Positions 41,733 through 54,900 of a DNA stretch of 64,000 nucleotides are shown here, in pieces. Each line of letters begins with the position of its first letter. Positions within the stretch are counted from its first letter, which is position 1. The notes under the pieces are model-generated. The model was not told the origin of the DNA. It saw nothing but the letters and a program-made list of their open reading frames with translations, and made no database searches. Origin of the DNA: Turritopsis dohrnii (lineage: Eukaryota; Cnidaria; Hydrozoa; Anthoathecata; Oceaniidae); assembly GCA_027922465.2 (NCBI GenBank), contig BQMF02000171.1, positions 248,001 to 312,000 on the forward strand, given 5' to 3'. The position numbers were made by a program, and so were the translations under genes.

Positions 41733-42789
41733 ACCTTAAGGGAACTAATTTTCACGGGTATAAATTTTTGCGAAACAAATTTAAATGGGTCAAAATGGGC
41801 AAGTTTCGGGAACTTATTTTTGCGGTTGAAGGATTTTTACGAAATTCGTGGAGCTTATTTTCGCGGTAAGCATGTCATGCGGAGGAGGGAGATTAAAGAG
41901 AAAGAACTATTATACTGTCTACTTTAAAGCTTAAACCTTTTTTCAAATAAAATAACAAAAAAATACGAAAATGCAAAAATAATTGTTTTCCCGATTACAA
42001 TTACACGTTTTTTTTTTATAAGAAAAATTTTTATAAGAAAATGAGGCTCAAAAACCTTAAGAAAATCTTAAGAAAATGCCGAGCCTCAGTTTTCCAAAAA
42101 TCACATTTTTTTAAACATCAGCTTTTAGGTCGTATTGAGTTTCAGTAGGGAAAAAACGGTTAACTTTGGTATTTTGACGTCATTCTAATGGATGTAATCT
42201 AAAGTAACATAAGTTTCATAAAACAGCAAAACTGAAAAGAATTCCGCAGAAAATCGTATTGCTATTTGGAGGAAAAAGTGATTTTTTTCTCCAAAATTGA
42301 TGTTTCTACTGCTTATGATTAAAGCAAAGTCTTAACAAAAGGAAATTCAGATCGGAAAAGTTAAGAACATATTAAGAAAATCTCAGCCTCATTTGGTCAA
42401 AAACCTTAAGAAAATCGAGGCTCGGGCCAAAAAGTGACTTTCTTATAAAAAAAAAACGTGTATACCTAGCTTCAAAACAAGTTCACAAAACAGTAATAAA
42501 CAGCTACAGACCTATCTCTGTACTGCCAGCTTTCTCAAAGATTTTAGAAAGAATCTTTCTTACCTTAAGGGAAAAAATTTGTACGGAAGTTTTTTTTTTC
42601 GGAATTCTTTTTCAGCCATTCCTTTACTTGGGAGTGATTTGAAGAAACAACAGCTCTCATTAATGTCCCAAATATCTTGAAGGTCGAACCCAGTACACAA
42701 TTCCTTAATTCTCTCCTTCCATCATTCAATTGTTGTTACGGATACGCTCAGACTCTCCAAATATTTGTTTCTCTCGATTACCTCTCGAG
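41733..42789. other. Noncoding stretch with CCTTAAGGGAA hairpin-family pieces
   Basis: ACCTTAAGGGAACTAATTTT at 41733, with repeats of TTTTTGCGG/TTTTCGCGG words, and CTTACCTTAAGGGAAAAAAT at 42560 belong to one interspersed family also seen near 12500-12770. The MITE at 42003-42461 lies between them. Confidence 0.5.
42003..42461. mobile_element. MITE with ACACGTTTTTTTTTTATAAG ends
   Basis: Left end ACACGTTTT...ATAAGAAA at 42003 and right end TTTCTTATAA...AACGTGT ending 42461 are inverted. Inside, GAGGCTC...CCTTAAGAAAATC words appear in inverted order near both ends (42042-42088 and 42383-42424). No coding sequence. No clear duplication. Confidence 0.6.
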
Positions 42790-42794
42790 TTACT

Positions 42795-45052
42795 CGTAAA
42801 AGATAGTCCGTGTACATAGCAGACGCGCCCATACTTTTACCTTTACTCCCCTGTTCGTTTCACAACCATGAACAATGTTGGCTAATGCAAGGGAAACAGA
42901 CGTCTGAAAGCTTCTTAAACTATTTAAAGGTAGCTCGTAAGATAGTCCGTGTACATAGCGGACGCGCCCATACTTTTACCTTTACTCCCCTGTTCGTTTC
43001 AAAACCATGAACAATGTTGGCTAATGCAAGGAAACAGACGTCTGAAAGCTTCTTAAACTATTTAAAGGTAGCCCGTAAGATAGTCCGTGTACATAGCGGA
43101 CGCGCCCATACTTTTACCTTTACTCCCCTGTTCGTTTCAAAACCATGAACAATGTTGGCTAATGCAAGGAAACAGACGTCTGAAAGCTTCTTAAACTATT
43201 TAAAGGTAGCTCGTAAGATAGTCCGTGTACATAGCGGACGCCCCCATAATTTTATCTTTACTATGTTGTTCGTTTCAAAACCATGAACAATGTTGGCTAA
43301 TGCAAGGAAACAGACGTCTGAAAGCTTCTTAAACTATTTAAAGGTAGCTCGTAAGATAGTCCGTGTACATAGTGGACGCCCCCATACTTTTATCTTTACT
43401 CCCCTATTCGTTTCAAAACCATGAACAATGTTGGCTAATGCAAGGGAAACAGACGTTTGAAAGCTTCTTAAACTATTTAAAGGTAGCTCGTAAGATAGTC
43501 CGTGTACATAGCGGACGCCCCCATACTTTTATCTTTACTCCCCTATTCGTTTCAAAACCATGAACAATGTTGGCTAATGCAAGGGAAACAGACGTCTGAA
43601 AGCCTCTTAAACTATTTAAAGGTAGCTCGTAAGATAGTCCGTGTACATAGCGGACGCCCCCATACTTTTATCTTTACTCCCCTATTCGTTTCAAAACCAT
43701 GAACAATGTTGGCTAATGCAAGGGAAACAGACGTCTGAAAGCCTCTTAAACTATTTAAAGGTAGCTCGTAAGATAGTCCGTGTACATAGCGGACGCGCCC
43801 ATACTTTTACCTTTACTCCCCTATTCGTTTCAAAACCATGAACAATGTTGGCAAATGCAAGGAAACAGACGTCTGAAAGCTTCTTAAACTATTTAAAGGT
43901 AGCTCGTAAGATAGTCCGTGTACATAGCGGACGCCCCCATACTTTTATCTTTACTATCTTGTTCGTTTCAAAACCATGAACAATGTTGGCTAATGCAAGG
44001 AAACAGACGTATGAAAGCTTCTTAAACTATTTAAAGGTAGCGCGTAAGATAGTCCGTGTACATAGCGGACGCCCCCATACTTTTATCTTTACTCCCCTAT
44101 TCGTTTCAAAACCATGAACAATGTTGGCTAATGCAAGGGAAACAGACGTCTGAAAGCTTCTTAAACTATTTAAAGGTAGCTCGTAAGATAGTCCGTGTAC
44201 ATAGCGGACGCCCCCATACTTTTATCTTTACTCCCCTATTCGTTTCAAAACCATGAACAATGTTGGCTAATGCAAGGGAAACAGAAGTCTGAAAGCCTCT
44301 TAAACTATTTAAAGGTAGCTCGTAAGATAGTCCGTGTACATAGCGGACGCCCCCATACTTTTATCTTTACTATCTTGTTCGTTTCAAAACCATGAACAAT
44401 GTTGGCTAATGCAAGGAAACAGACGTCTGAAAGCTTCTTAAACTATTTAAAGGTAGCTCGTAAGATAGTCCGTGTACATAGCGGACGCGCCCATACTTTT
44501 ATCTTTACTATCTTGTTCGTTTCAAAACCATGAACAATGTTGGCTAATGCAAGGAAACAGACGTCTGAAAGCTTCTTAAACTATTTAAAGGTAGCTCGTA
44601 AGATAGTCCGTGTACACAGCGGACGCGCCCATACTTTTACCTTTACTCCCCTGTTCGTTTCAAAACCATGAACAATGTTGGCTAATGCAAGGAAACAGAC
44701 GTCTGAAAGCTTCTTAAACTATTTAAAGGTAGCTCGTAAGATAGTCCGTGTACATAGCGGACGCCCCCATACTTTTATCTTTACTCCCCTATTCGTTTCA
44801 AAACCATGAACAATGTTGGCTAATGCAAGGGAAACAGACGTCTGAAAGCTTCTTAAACTATTTAAAGGTAGCTCGTAAGATAGTCCGTGTACATAGCGGA
44901 CGCCCCCATACTTTTATCTTTACTCCCCTATTCGTTTCAAAACCATGAACAATGTTGGCTAATGCAAGGAAACAGACGTCTGAAAGCTTCTTAAACTATT
45001 TAAAGGTAGCTCGTAAGATAGTCCGTGTACATAGCGGACGCCCCCATACTTT
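42795..45052 (+). repeat. 139-bp satellite array, about 16 units
   Basis: Units of 138-139 bp contain GTAAGATAGTCCGTGTACAT, CTTTTATCTTTACTCCCCTA, ACCATGAACAATGTTGGCTA and AGCTTCTTAAACTATTTAAA. The word CCGTGTACATAG recurs 17 times from 42809 to 45026. Variants alternate between CGCGCCCATAC/ACCTTT and CGCCCCCATAC/ATCTTT, and between CTCCCC and CTATCTTG. The 1-bp length variation (GGAAAC or GGGAAAC) breaks any common reading frame, so the 66-codon frames in each unit are not genes. It ends abruptly at TACTTTGGGGGGC. Confidence 0.95.
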
Positions 45053-45161
45053 GGGGGGCATACATTGCGATAGGTGGGAACCGAAGACAAAAGAATTTCA
45101 TTTTTGTCACGTGCTCACAAAAATCTCGGCATGGAGTTTTTGTTATATTCCATTCCTCTTA

Positions 45162-46045
45162 AGGTGGATTTCCACTTAATGTTTTTTCAACGGGAACAGG
45201 GATGGGAACGGGAAACAGGAAAGGACACACGGGAAAAATTAATTTCCACTCAAAAAAGCCCGCGGGAAAATGAATTCAGCACATAAACAAACATGGCGGC
45301 TTTTCTTAGTAAACTCAGTAGAAGAACTTTGAATTTGATATTATGGATTTATTTAAAAGAGATAATCGTAAAGATATGAAGTTACATGATGAAAAGTAAT
45401 TTTTTAAGTTTTTCAAAATGACACCAAGGAAATATGAGCAGCTATTGTGACTAGTTGCTCCAGCAATAGCAAAATCTTCAGTCAAACGTGAAGCAATTGG
45501 GCCTTGTGGAAGATTAACGGTGACGCTTGAAAGTCATACTGGTTGTGTTCCATAAACAATCATATCGCCTCCTGACTTCCTCTATCAAATCAACCTCCCA
45601 ATTCTTGTGTAACTCCGATGCATCCCAAAATTGAGTTTGTCCTGTTGTGGGATGGTTTTCTTGTATCGCTGTGCCTCTGCCTGTGCCTGATTAACAAAGA
45701 TTGAAAAAAATTCATCTTCTTCTTGTACAGTGAAATCTTCCCCATACTTTGTCTCCAGTAGATGCGTTGCCATTTTGCTCGAATGTTTTGAAACATTCTA
45801 AATGTCAGCATTAATTAAAGAAATGCTCAGCTGCCATAAATATTGCGATTTGATTGGTTCTTCGTTTTCTTTTCCTGTTATCACACGGGAAAAAGTTGAA
45901 ACGAGATCAACTTTTTCCCGAGACAGAAAGGACGGGAAAAGTTTCCCGAGGAAAAGCAAGAAATTTAAAGTGCGCATGCTCACGTGATTATTTTCCTGTT
46001 CCTGTTCCCGTTCCCGTTAAAAAAACGTTAAGTGGAAATCGGCCT
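45162..46045. mobile_element. Internally deleted PIF/Harbinger element inside the 18-kb transposon
   Basis: Ends AGGTGGATTTCCACTTAATG (45162) and GTTAAGTGGAAATCGGCCT (to 46045) are inverted; GGGAACGGGAAC words follow inside both. TTA flanks both sides (45159-45161, 46046-46048). The interior keeps a broken transposase start (MTPRKYEQLL, then AIAKSSVKREAIGPCGRLTV near 45417-45520) and a minus-strand partner-gene piece (KYGEDFTVQEEDEFFSIFVN near 45600-45770). It is non-autonomous and inserted after, or carried by, the 18-kb element. Confidence 0.8.
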
Positions 46046-46226
46046 TTATATAGTCATGATGCTTTGTCTGTAACAACCTGAGCCTGGATGTGATCCTTAA
46101 ATATTAAGATAGTTTTTAAATGGGGCTGAAATGTGAAACTGTGTTCTTAAAGCTAATGACAAAATAAGAACAATTCGGATTGAAAAAAGTTAAAAAAATA
46201 AGAACAGCCATTCTCAGAGTGTGTTA

Positions 46227-46377
46227 ATCTAACAATTTCAGACCACCAAACTTTTCGGTAAAAACACTCATAAAAGCGTTTGAAAAAACGAGGCAATAGT
46301 TGTTCATAAACCCGGCTATCCAAACAAATCTTATAAGGTTTACACCAAATAGTTTTAAAGGTCTGAAATTGTTAGAT
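46227..46377. repeat. Small inverted-repeat element
   Basis: ATCTAACAATTTCAGACC (46227-46244) and its exact reverse complement (46360-46377) bound about 115 bp with no coding sequence. Confidence 0.7.
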
Positions 46378-46991
46378 AAACTGTATGTCAGCCCAGATTT
46401 TACCGGCTCTGATATAAAAAAACGTGTATCTTAAATACTTTACTCCCACCTTTATATATTCTATCAAAACAATGTCATAGTTTCAGGGTCGTGCAACATA
46501 TGATGCAACACCACAGCGTTAGCGATATATAACGTATATTAGGGAGCTTAAGCAATCCCAACAGCAACGAAGTCGGCGACGTGTTTAAAGCAAAAGCAAA
46601 AAAAATTTATAAGATAATTACATCATAAACATATTTGCACGTTCTCTGCATAACGTGAAAAGTCATGATTTGAAGTCGTACTGACAACAGAGACGCGATT
46701 ATAGAGAAAGTCTTTTTCTCTTATGTAGATTTTATAGAAGTTCGATAACTTTCTAGTCGTTAGAAGTTTATCAATTGAATAAGTTCTCCAATAAAAATAA
46801 GTTCTTCAAAATGCTATTCACAAGTAATTTTATTACTTTGTTCTTTTTGCTCACGTCGTCGTCCACGTTGCCGTCGTAGTTGCTTAAGTTTACTACTAAC
46901 AATAGCTGTCCACTTCAGGTTAAGATTTAAATCCTACGGCCATCAGCCAATTTATATAGTCCTTTCTTTCATGTCGATAATCTTCAAGGAT
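46378..46991. other. Noncoding stretch between passengers and the zinc-finger gene
   Basis: No gene or repeat structure seen; presumed 3' side of the zinc-finger gene. Confidence 0.5.
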
Positions 46992-48536
46992 CTATTTTCC
47001 AGAAATGAAATCGAGAATAACCTTAGATAATTTGGCATCTTGCTTACGGGATTTCAACATTCGGTTTCGTACTTCCTTCTGATTGAATCCATGCACGTTT
47101 TTCAGATGGGTATCGAGACGATCATAATATCTGAAAGTAGATGAAACAATTAGAGTACGTTTGTGTGCACTCATTGAAACAAATGGATTTAAAGTCGACC
47201 GAATAATAATAATTAGATAAATCCAGAGTGCACTAAAAACCTTCACTTTCCCAGAAATGCCAAAAAAATATTTGTAAACATTTGTAAAAAATTACCTCAG
47301 GCAGATTCGGCATGGTAACGGCTTCAAATTAGATTTGATAACTTTGGTGATGTTATTGAAAAGTCTTACTTGACGAGATTTATACAATGAAACCATGTCA
47401 TTGCACACCGTTTCAGCATGAACTCGATTAAGATGTCTCGTAATCTTTTCCCCCGAATAAAGACAATTTGGAATTGGGCATCTTACAATATATGTTCTAC
47501 GCGAACCACTCAATTTAATTTGAACACTGTCAACACTACCAAGATTTCGCTTCATATCTTTGATGATTTGCAATTTCCTTTCTTCAATAAACTTCAACGC
47601 TTGCGCCTTTTCAGAAAAACTATATTAAAAATGTACAATAAGTAACTAAAATACAGTATACTCTCGATAAGTGGTACACCGGATAAGTAGGACGCCTACT
47701 GAATGAACAAGAGAAATCATTTTTTTTAAATGCGAGCTAATGTCTGTGAAAAAAGATAAAGCAAAAGAGGCGATGGTTTGGATATACCATGCAGACATGT
47801 CATTAAGGGACAAGAAACTTATCTAAAGAAAGTGGAACATGTAATTAAAGATATCTGTAAATTTGAAAAAGTTCTTTGAATAAATGCATCTCTCTTTACT
47901 TTTCACACCTAAAGTCTTAATTGAAAAAGTTTCCCAGATAAAGGCCCAGTGGGGGAATAGGGTACATTCAATTACATTACAGACAAATATTTTCCACATA
48001 CATTTCAAACAGCATTGGTTACCTATCCTTTGGTGAAGGGAATAAATTTAACCATTGATAAGAAAAATAATACCTCCAAATATCTTCATGATCCATTGGT
48101 GGGTGAATTTGACTGGTAAACGGTTCACCTAAGAAGAAATAAGAATTAAATCGGTGGTTTACATTATGTCAAGGTTATGTCTCTGCTATTTCATGTGATT
48201 ATACAAATTTCTCTGCTGAACGCCTTTATAGACAAAACAATATCATTCAGTAAGAAGAAAAGCATTTGTCAAGTTATTCATCATTAAATGTAAAACGCGT
48301 AAATTACCTGGATAGTAATGCTTATCTCCATTGTATGTAAACTTTACATTCATGATGGTTTCCTTTGCATTCTTGGTTTGCACAGTAGCTTCTAACTGGA
48401 CAACTTCGTCAAGAGCTTGGTGTAAAAGTCTTTTGTAAGCCTCACATTCGCATCGCACACATACACTTTCTTCTGATTCTGACTTCAGCTCGTTTGCACA
48501 AAATTGTGAACATAATTTGCAATCAAACCCAGTCAT
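46992..48536 (-). CDS. Zinc-finger protein of the 18-kb element, 4 exons, intact
   Basis: Exons 48536-48308, 48128-48074, 47619-47296 and 47130-46992 have GT/AG borders and matching phases, giving 248 residues from ATG 48536 to TAA. The N-terminus (MTGFDCKLCSQFCANELKSE; SVCVRCECEAYKRLLH) has a CxxC...CxxC cluster followed by a short helix. Later come two finger-like units: RCPIPNCLYSGEKITRHLNR with VH (C-x4-C...H-x4-H) and CRICLRRYYDRLDTHLKNVH (C-x2-C...H-x4-H). The tail is basic (RNRMLKSRKQDAKLSK). A DNA-binding accessory role, for example at element ends, is inference; I do not recognise an exact family. It shares strand with the HECT gene, whose stop lies 392 bp upstream of this start. Coherent phases across four exons and no stops argue for a working gene. 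Confidence 0.75.
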
Positions 48537-48927
48537 TACTTACGAAACAATTATAAGATTTAAAGTTAAAGAAAGTAAGTAACTGAAGACATATGTCTGG
48601 AATTTGCGACAAATAACAGGAAGACAAAGGACAATAGGAAAAAACATCTGAGCTTCAACATTGATTTCAATGTAAATGAATGTGGTCTTCAAGCAGTCAA
48701 AGTTACACAGAGACGTTAGGTTACGTTGATGCAAGGGTATTTATTGATGCAAAAAGTTCAACAAAAACTGTTTCAAATAAGAAGAATCCCAAAAAAATAA
48801 AGAATTGGGATTTTAAAATGAAACAAAGTTGCCAAATGAATTACCATTGTAGATTTATAGCATACATTTAAACACATTTTAGTAGCATACCCTGACATTA
48901 ATGTTTAAAAAATATATTAGATATAAG
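48537..48927. other. Spacer between the HECT stop and the zinc-finger start
   Basis: No coding sequence. It must hold the HECT 3' end and zinc-finger promoter if the genes are separate. Confidence 0.4.
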
Positions 48928-51900
48928 TTACACAATTTGAAAACTATTAACCAATCTAGCATTACCAAAAATACTACCAAATACTTGTTTCAATTGTTCA
49001 TACGACATAAAAAATCTTGATAAAATCAAATTTTTTCCACAGGTATGTGCCACAGGTAACATAAGTTCAGTATTTGTGGTCCCATTAAAAGATACAGTGA
49101 CATTTGAAAGAATTTCACATCCTGTGACAAACTTCATAAACATTGCTGCTTGAACACTATCTAATGTCAAGACAAACCTCTGTAAAAATCCAAAAACTCT
49201 TTCTTCCAATCCACGAAATTCATCATCACCATAGGATGGTACCAGATTTTGACAAACAAGATCTCCACTTGGCCGTAATGACTCAACATAGACCATAAAT
49301 GTTTGTTCGTCAACAGCTTCAAACATTTTTGAATTGGATTTCATATGTGTCAGTATGTAAAATGGCTGCAGTATCAGAAGATAATTGCTGAAGTTTTCAA
49401 GAATGCCTTTCAAATTATTTTGGTTAGGTAAAGCCATTAGCTGTGCTTCAGTAAATATTTCCGCTAACTTTGTCTGTACTGACAATGCAAAGCTATCTTT
49501 TTCAAACAGAGCTTCTTTTATAATTTCCTGTTCATTTTCAGATAATGTCTTCAAAAAAGACTGAACAACCAAATGAGTTGATGGTAATTTATTTGTTAAT
49601 ATAGCAAAGAGGCAAGCAACATTCAAGTTTAATGGCAAGAAGCCAGTCAATATAAAGCCATGAATTAGTACTCTGCCAGCCGCTACGAAATCATGGTAGT
49701 CAACAGCTACATGTGGTGTTATCTTTAGATACTTTATCGGAGATGATGAACCGTGGTGAGCAAAGAATGCATCCCAGAATGATGAAAAAAACTCTCTGGT
49801 AACACCATCCAAATCATAACCTTCTTCATCTTCAAACTTAATAAAAACCTTACATGCTAATATTGATGGATCTGAATATGCTTGGATAGCATCTCTATAC
49901 AATGTATTTCGATTAACCAAAATTTGCTGAGTGTCATGCAACAAACTTAACTCGTTACTTCTTTTCATTTCTATGGAGTCCTCAGTATCAGAATAAACCA
50001 AACTATGTGACTCAATAATGAAAGGGTCCACATCAATCAATGGTGAATCAGTTGAATAACTTATGGCACTTGAAGTTTGATCTGGCACAGATGAGGCGAC
50101 AATAGATTCTGTGGCATCATTGAAGGAAGATGGCTGTGCTACAGGGAAATCAATTCTCAAACTTGATGAAGCTCTGTTAGAAGAAACACGAAGTTGAGAT
50201 GCCAAAGTCGGTGTTAAATGAGTTACAGGGTTGTCAACTACAGCATCAAGATGAGACTCGTTTGAAACAACTATGATCCCAAAGTAATTCAATTCTTTGA
50301 TATCTCTCGGCATTGAACAATATATTTTCTCAAGCCTCTTTTTTTTATCCATCTTGTAGAGACAGAAATCAGTGGTAAGCTTTGGAAACATCTCGAAAAG
50401 TCTACTTTCAAATTGTGTCTCTGTCATGAATAATGATAGGGAGCAGAATTTGGGTTTGTTGTTAGAATAACATTCATCAGGAAAACCTAGAGAAAAAACT
50501 TTCCATCATTTATGTTTACAAGTAAAAGAAAATCCATTCATTGTTGAACGCATACAGTTTTCATGGGTTAAAAATAACAAACACCCATAACCACACACAT
50601 TTGTTACCTTAGCAAGTACCAAAACATGCACTGACTCATGGCAACAATGCATTATGGTTACCAAATCATGAAATGAGATGTTTGTTTTCTGAATTCGAGC
50701 TTCACATTGAAACATTACTTACCATAGCCATTCCTCATGTGATCTAGAAATAATTGTTCAAAGTTCCCATTTTTGTCTTGAGTGAATCTAGGGATTCTTG
50801 ATGCATCTGGGAGATGGTAAAATTTCACTTTCACTGATGTTGTCGCTGGTCCCCTTTTCTGTCGTTTTTTTGGCCTTGATGGAATATTGTTAGTTAAATG
50901 CCTTAATTGATCAATGCTTGAAAGGCAATTCTCTAAATTTCTTGCAAAAACCTCATCTCCTTCATCGTCATCTGAAATCATAATGATAAGCTACATTATA
51001 AGAACAATAAAACCACAATTGTATGGGTAACCTTAACAGAAAAAACTTGGAAATATAAGCTGTGTCTATTTCATAACTTGATTTCATCATTAAAGTTCCA
51101 CATTCAAGGAGATCCACAGACTAGCATGCTGATAAGGAAACAGTTACTTTGTCAATTCGGCCAACATATACCTGAAAACAAGTTATCTACATCACCAGGC
51201 AACGAGGAGCTATCATATGAATCTGTATTATCTATTAGAAAAAACATATCAGAATAGTGCATTAAGTTCAATACTGATGGATAACAGATAACATAACTGT
51301 TGCAGTTTTTAATTCCGCAAATTGGAAAAGTTCATAAAACAAAAAGGCTTCCAGAATCACATCAAACATTATATCAAATAATAATACAAAATCACTTTAA
51401 AAATTGTGAAAACTAATACCTCCAGTGAAATACAAAAAACTACAAAAAATCAATACCTCTGGAAGTTGTTGCTGATGACCTAGCAGTAGATGTGCCTGTT
51501 CGTGACGATATTGTTGTATTCCAAGAAGTTGAAACTAAAATGACAATACTTAACTTCAGGTGAAATAAAAAACGAAAGCTTCACAACTATGGAAGGGTTT
51601 TCATCTCATACCTAAACGAAAATCAAAATCACAAGCTTTTCCGTACCACATCTTTTTGTGAAAGCGAAATAAAAAACAACGAAAATTAATACCTCTCGGA
51701 GCTGTTGCTGATGACCTAACGGTAGATGTGCCTGTTCGTGACGATATTGTTGTATTCCAAGAAGTTGAAACTAAAATGACAATACTTAACTTCAGGTGAA
51801 ATAAAAAATGAAAGCTTTACAACTATGAAAGGGTCTTTCATCTCATACTTACCTGAAATCAAAATCAAAACCTTTTCCTCGCCACATTTTTTTGTGAAAG

Positions 51901-54900
51901 CGAAATAAAAAGCTACGAAAATTAATACCTCTCGGAGCTGTTGCTGATGACCTAACGGTAGATGTGCCTGTTCGTGACGATACTGTTGTATTCCAAGAAG
52001 TTGAAACTAAAATGACAATACTTAACTTCAGGTGAAATAAAAAATGAAAGCTTTACAACTATGAAAGGGTATTTCATCTCATACTTAGCTGAAATCAAAA
52101 TCAAAACCTTTTCCTTACCACATTTTCTTGTGAAAGCGAAATAAAGAACTACGAAAATTAATACCTCTGGCAGTTGTTGCTGATGACCTAGCGGTAGATG
52201 TGCCTGTTCGTGACGATATTGTTGTATTCCAAGAACTTGAAACTAAAATGACAATACTTAACTTCAGGTGAAATAAAAAATGAAAGCTTCACAACTATGG
52301 AAGGGTTTTCATCTCATACCTAAACGAAAATCAAAATCAAAAGCTTTCCCTTACCATATTTTTTTGTGAAAGCAAAATAAAAAACTACGAAAATTAATAC
52401 CTCTCGGAGCTGTTGCTGATGACGTAACGGTAGATGTGCCTGTTCCTGACGATATTGTTGTATTCCAAGAAGTTGAAACTAAAATGACAATACTTAACTA
52501 CAGGTGAAATAAAAAATGAAAGCTTCACAACTATGGAAGAATTTTCATCTCATACTTAGTCGAAAATCAAATACAAAAGCTTTTCCTTACACATTTTTTT
52601 GTGAAAGCGAAATAAAAAACTACGAAAATTAATACCTCTGGGAGTTGTTGCTGATGACCTAGCGGTAGATGTGCCTGTTCGTGACGATATTGTTGTATTC
52701 CAAGAACTTGAAACTAAAATGACAATACTTAACTTCAGGTGAAATAAAAAATGAAAGCTTCACAACTATGGAAGGGTTTTCATCTCATACCTAAACGAAA
52801 ATCAAAATCAAAAGCTTTCCCTTACCATATTTTTTTGTGAAAGCAAAATAAAAAACTACGAAAATTAATACCTCTCGGAGCTGTTGCTGATGACGTAACG
52901 GTAGATGTGCCTGTTCCTGACGATATTGTTGTATTCCAAGAAGTTGAAACTAAAATGACAATACTTAACTACAGGTGAAATAAAAAATGAAAGCTTCACA
53001 ACTATGGAAGAATTTTCATCTCATACCTAGTCGAAAATCAAATACAAAAGCTTTTCCTTACACATTTTTTTGTGAAAGCGAAATAAAAAACTACGAAAAT
53101 TAATACCTCTGGGAGTTGTTGCTGATGACCTAGCGGTAGATGTGCCTGTTCGTGACGATATTGTTGTATTCCAAGAAGTTGAAACTAAAATGACAATACT
53201 TAACTTCAGGTGAAATAAAAAATGAAAGCTTTACAACTATGAAAGGGTCTTTCATCTCATACTTACCTGAAATCAAAATCAAAACTTTTTCCTCGCCACA
53301 TTTTTTTGTGAAAGCAAAATAAAAAGCTACGAAAATTAATACCTCTCGGAGCTGTTGCTGATGACCTAACGGTAGATGTGCCTGTTCGTGACGATACTGT
53401 TGTATTCCAAGAAGTTGAAACTAAAATGACAATACTTAACTTCAGGTGAAATAAAAAATGAAAGCTTTACAACTATGAAAGGGTATTTCATCTCATACTT
53501 AGCTGAAATCAAAATCAAAACCTTTTCCTTACCACATTTTCTTGTGAAAGCGAAATAAAGAACTACGAAAATTAATACCTCTGGGAGTTGTTGCTGATGA
53601 CCTAGCAGTAGATGTGCCTGTTCGTGACGATATTGTTGTATTCCAAGAAGTTGAAACTAAAATGACAATACTTAACTTCAGGTGAAATAAAAAATGAAAG
53701 CTTTACAACTATGAAAGGGTATTTCATCTCATACTTAGCTGAAATCAAAATCAAAACCTTTTCCTTACCACATTTTCTTGTGAAAGCGAAATAAAGAACT
53801 ACGAAAATTAATACCTCTGGGAGTTGTTGCTGATGACCTAGCGGTAGATGTGCCTGTTCGTGACGATATTGTTGTATTCCAAGAACTTGAAACTAAAATG
53901 ACAATACTTAACTTCAGGTGAAATAAAAATGAAAGCTTTACAACAACTATGAAAGGGTCTTTAATCTCATACTTAGCTGAAATCAAAATCAAAACCTTTT
54001 CCTTACCACATCTTTTTGTGAAAGCGAAATAAAAAGCTACGAAAATTAATACCTCTCGGAGCTGTTGCTGATGACGTAACGGTAGATGTGCCTGTTTGTG
54101 ACGATATTGTTGTATTCCAAGAAGTTGAAACTAAAATGACAATACTTAACTTCAGGTGAAATAAAAAACGAAAGCTTCACAACTATGGAAGGGTTTTCAT
54201 CTCATACCTAAACGAAAATCAAAATCACAAGCTTTTCCGTACCACATCTTTTTGTGAAAGCGAAATAAAAAACAACGAAAATTAATACCTCTCGGAGCTG
54301 TTGCTGATGACCTAACGGTAGATGTGCCTGTTCGTGACGATATTGTTGTATTCCAAGAAGTTGAAACTAAAATGACAATACTTAACTTCAGGTGAAATAA
54401 AAAATGAAAGCTTTACAACAACTGCAGAAAGACCTTGACTGCATACATCTACATCGAGCTGAATCCAAAATCTTCTCGATAGTACTTTTCTGTGGTGACA
54501 AAATAACAAATACTGCAAAAATTAATACCTCTGGCATGTGTTGCTGATGGTGTGTTTGTACTTGATGATATTACTGGCATTCCAGTATTCAATGAAGTTG
54601 AAACTATAATGAAGAATCTTTACTGAAGAGAAAACAAAAAGTGCAATACAACAGAAATAACTTTCACTGGGCCTTTTATTAATGCTTTTACAAATAACGA
54701 CCAAAAAGACCACAAAATTAATCCCATTCCCAGGCAAATTGTTTTACGTTATTACCGCTATTCCATTAAGACAGAAAAAACAAACAGAAAAAACAGCATA
54801 GTTCAATTTATTCTTCGAAATTCTTTAAAAATTTCAAATGATTACCTCTATTCAATGATATAGAAGGCAATGTGATTGATATTGGTGCCACAGTTGAAAT

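Noticed and set aside
42795..45052. CRISPR-like array
   Set aside because: Units of 139 bp are contiguous with no unique spacers, and the genome is eukaryotic.
42810..45286. Repeated 66-codon ORFs (MYIADAPILLSLLPY...)
   Set aside because: They are one frame of a 138-139-bp satellite. The unit length changes the frame from unit to unit, and all start at chance ATG-like codons.
51457..54366. Plain noncoding minisatellite
   Set aside because: Each unit has matching splice sites and a 78-nt open segment in constant phase that joins both flanking exons in frame, so an exon array explains it better.
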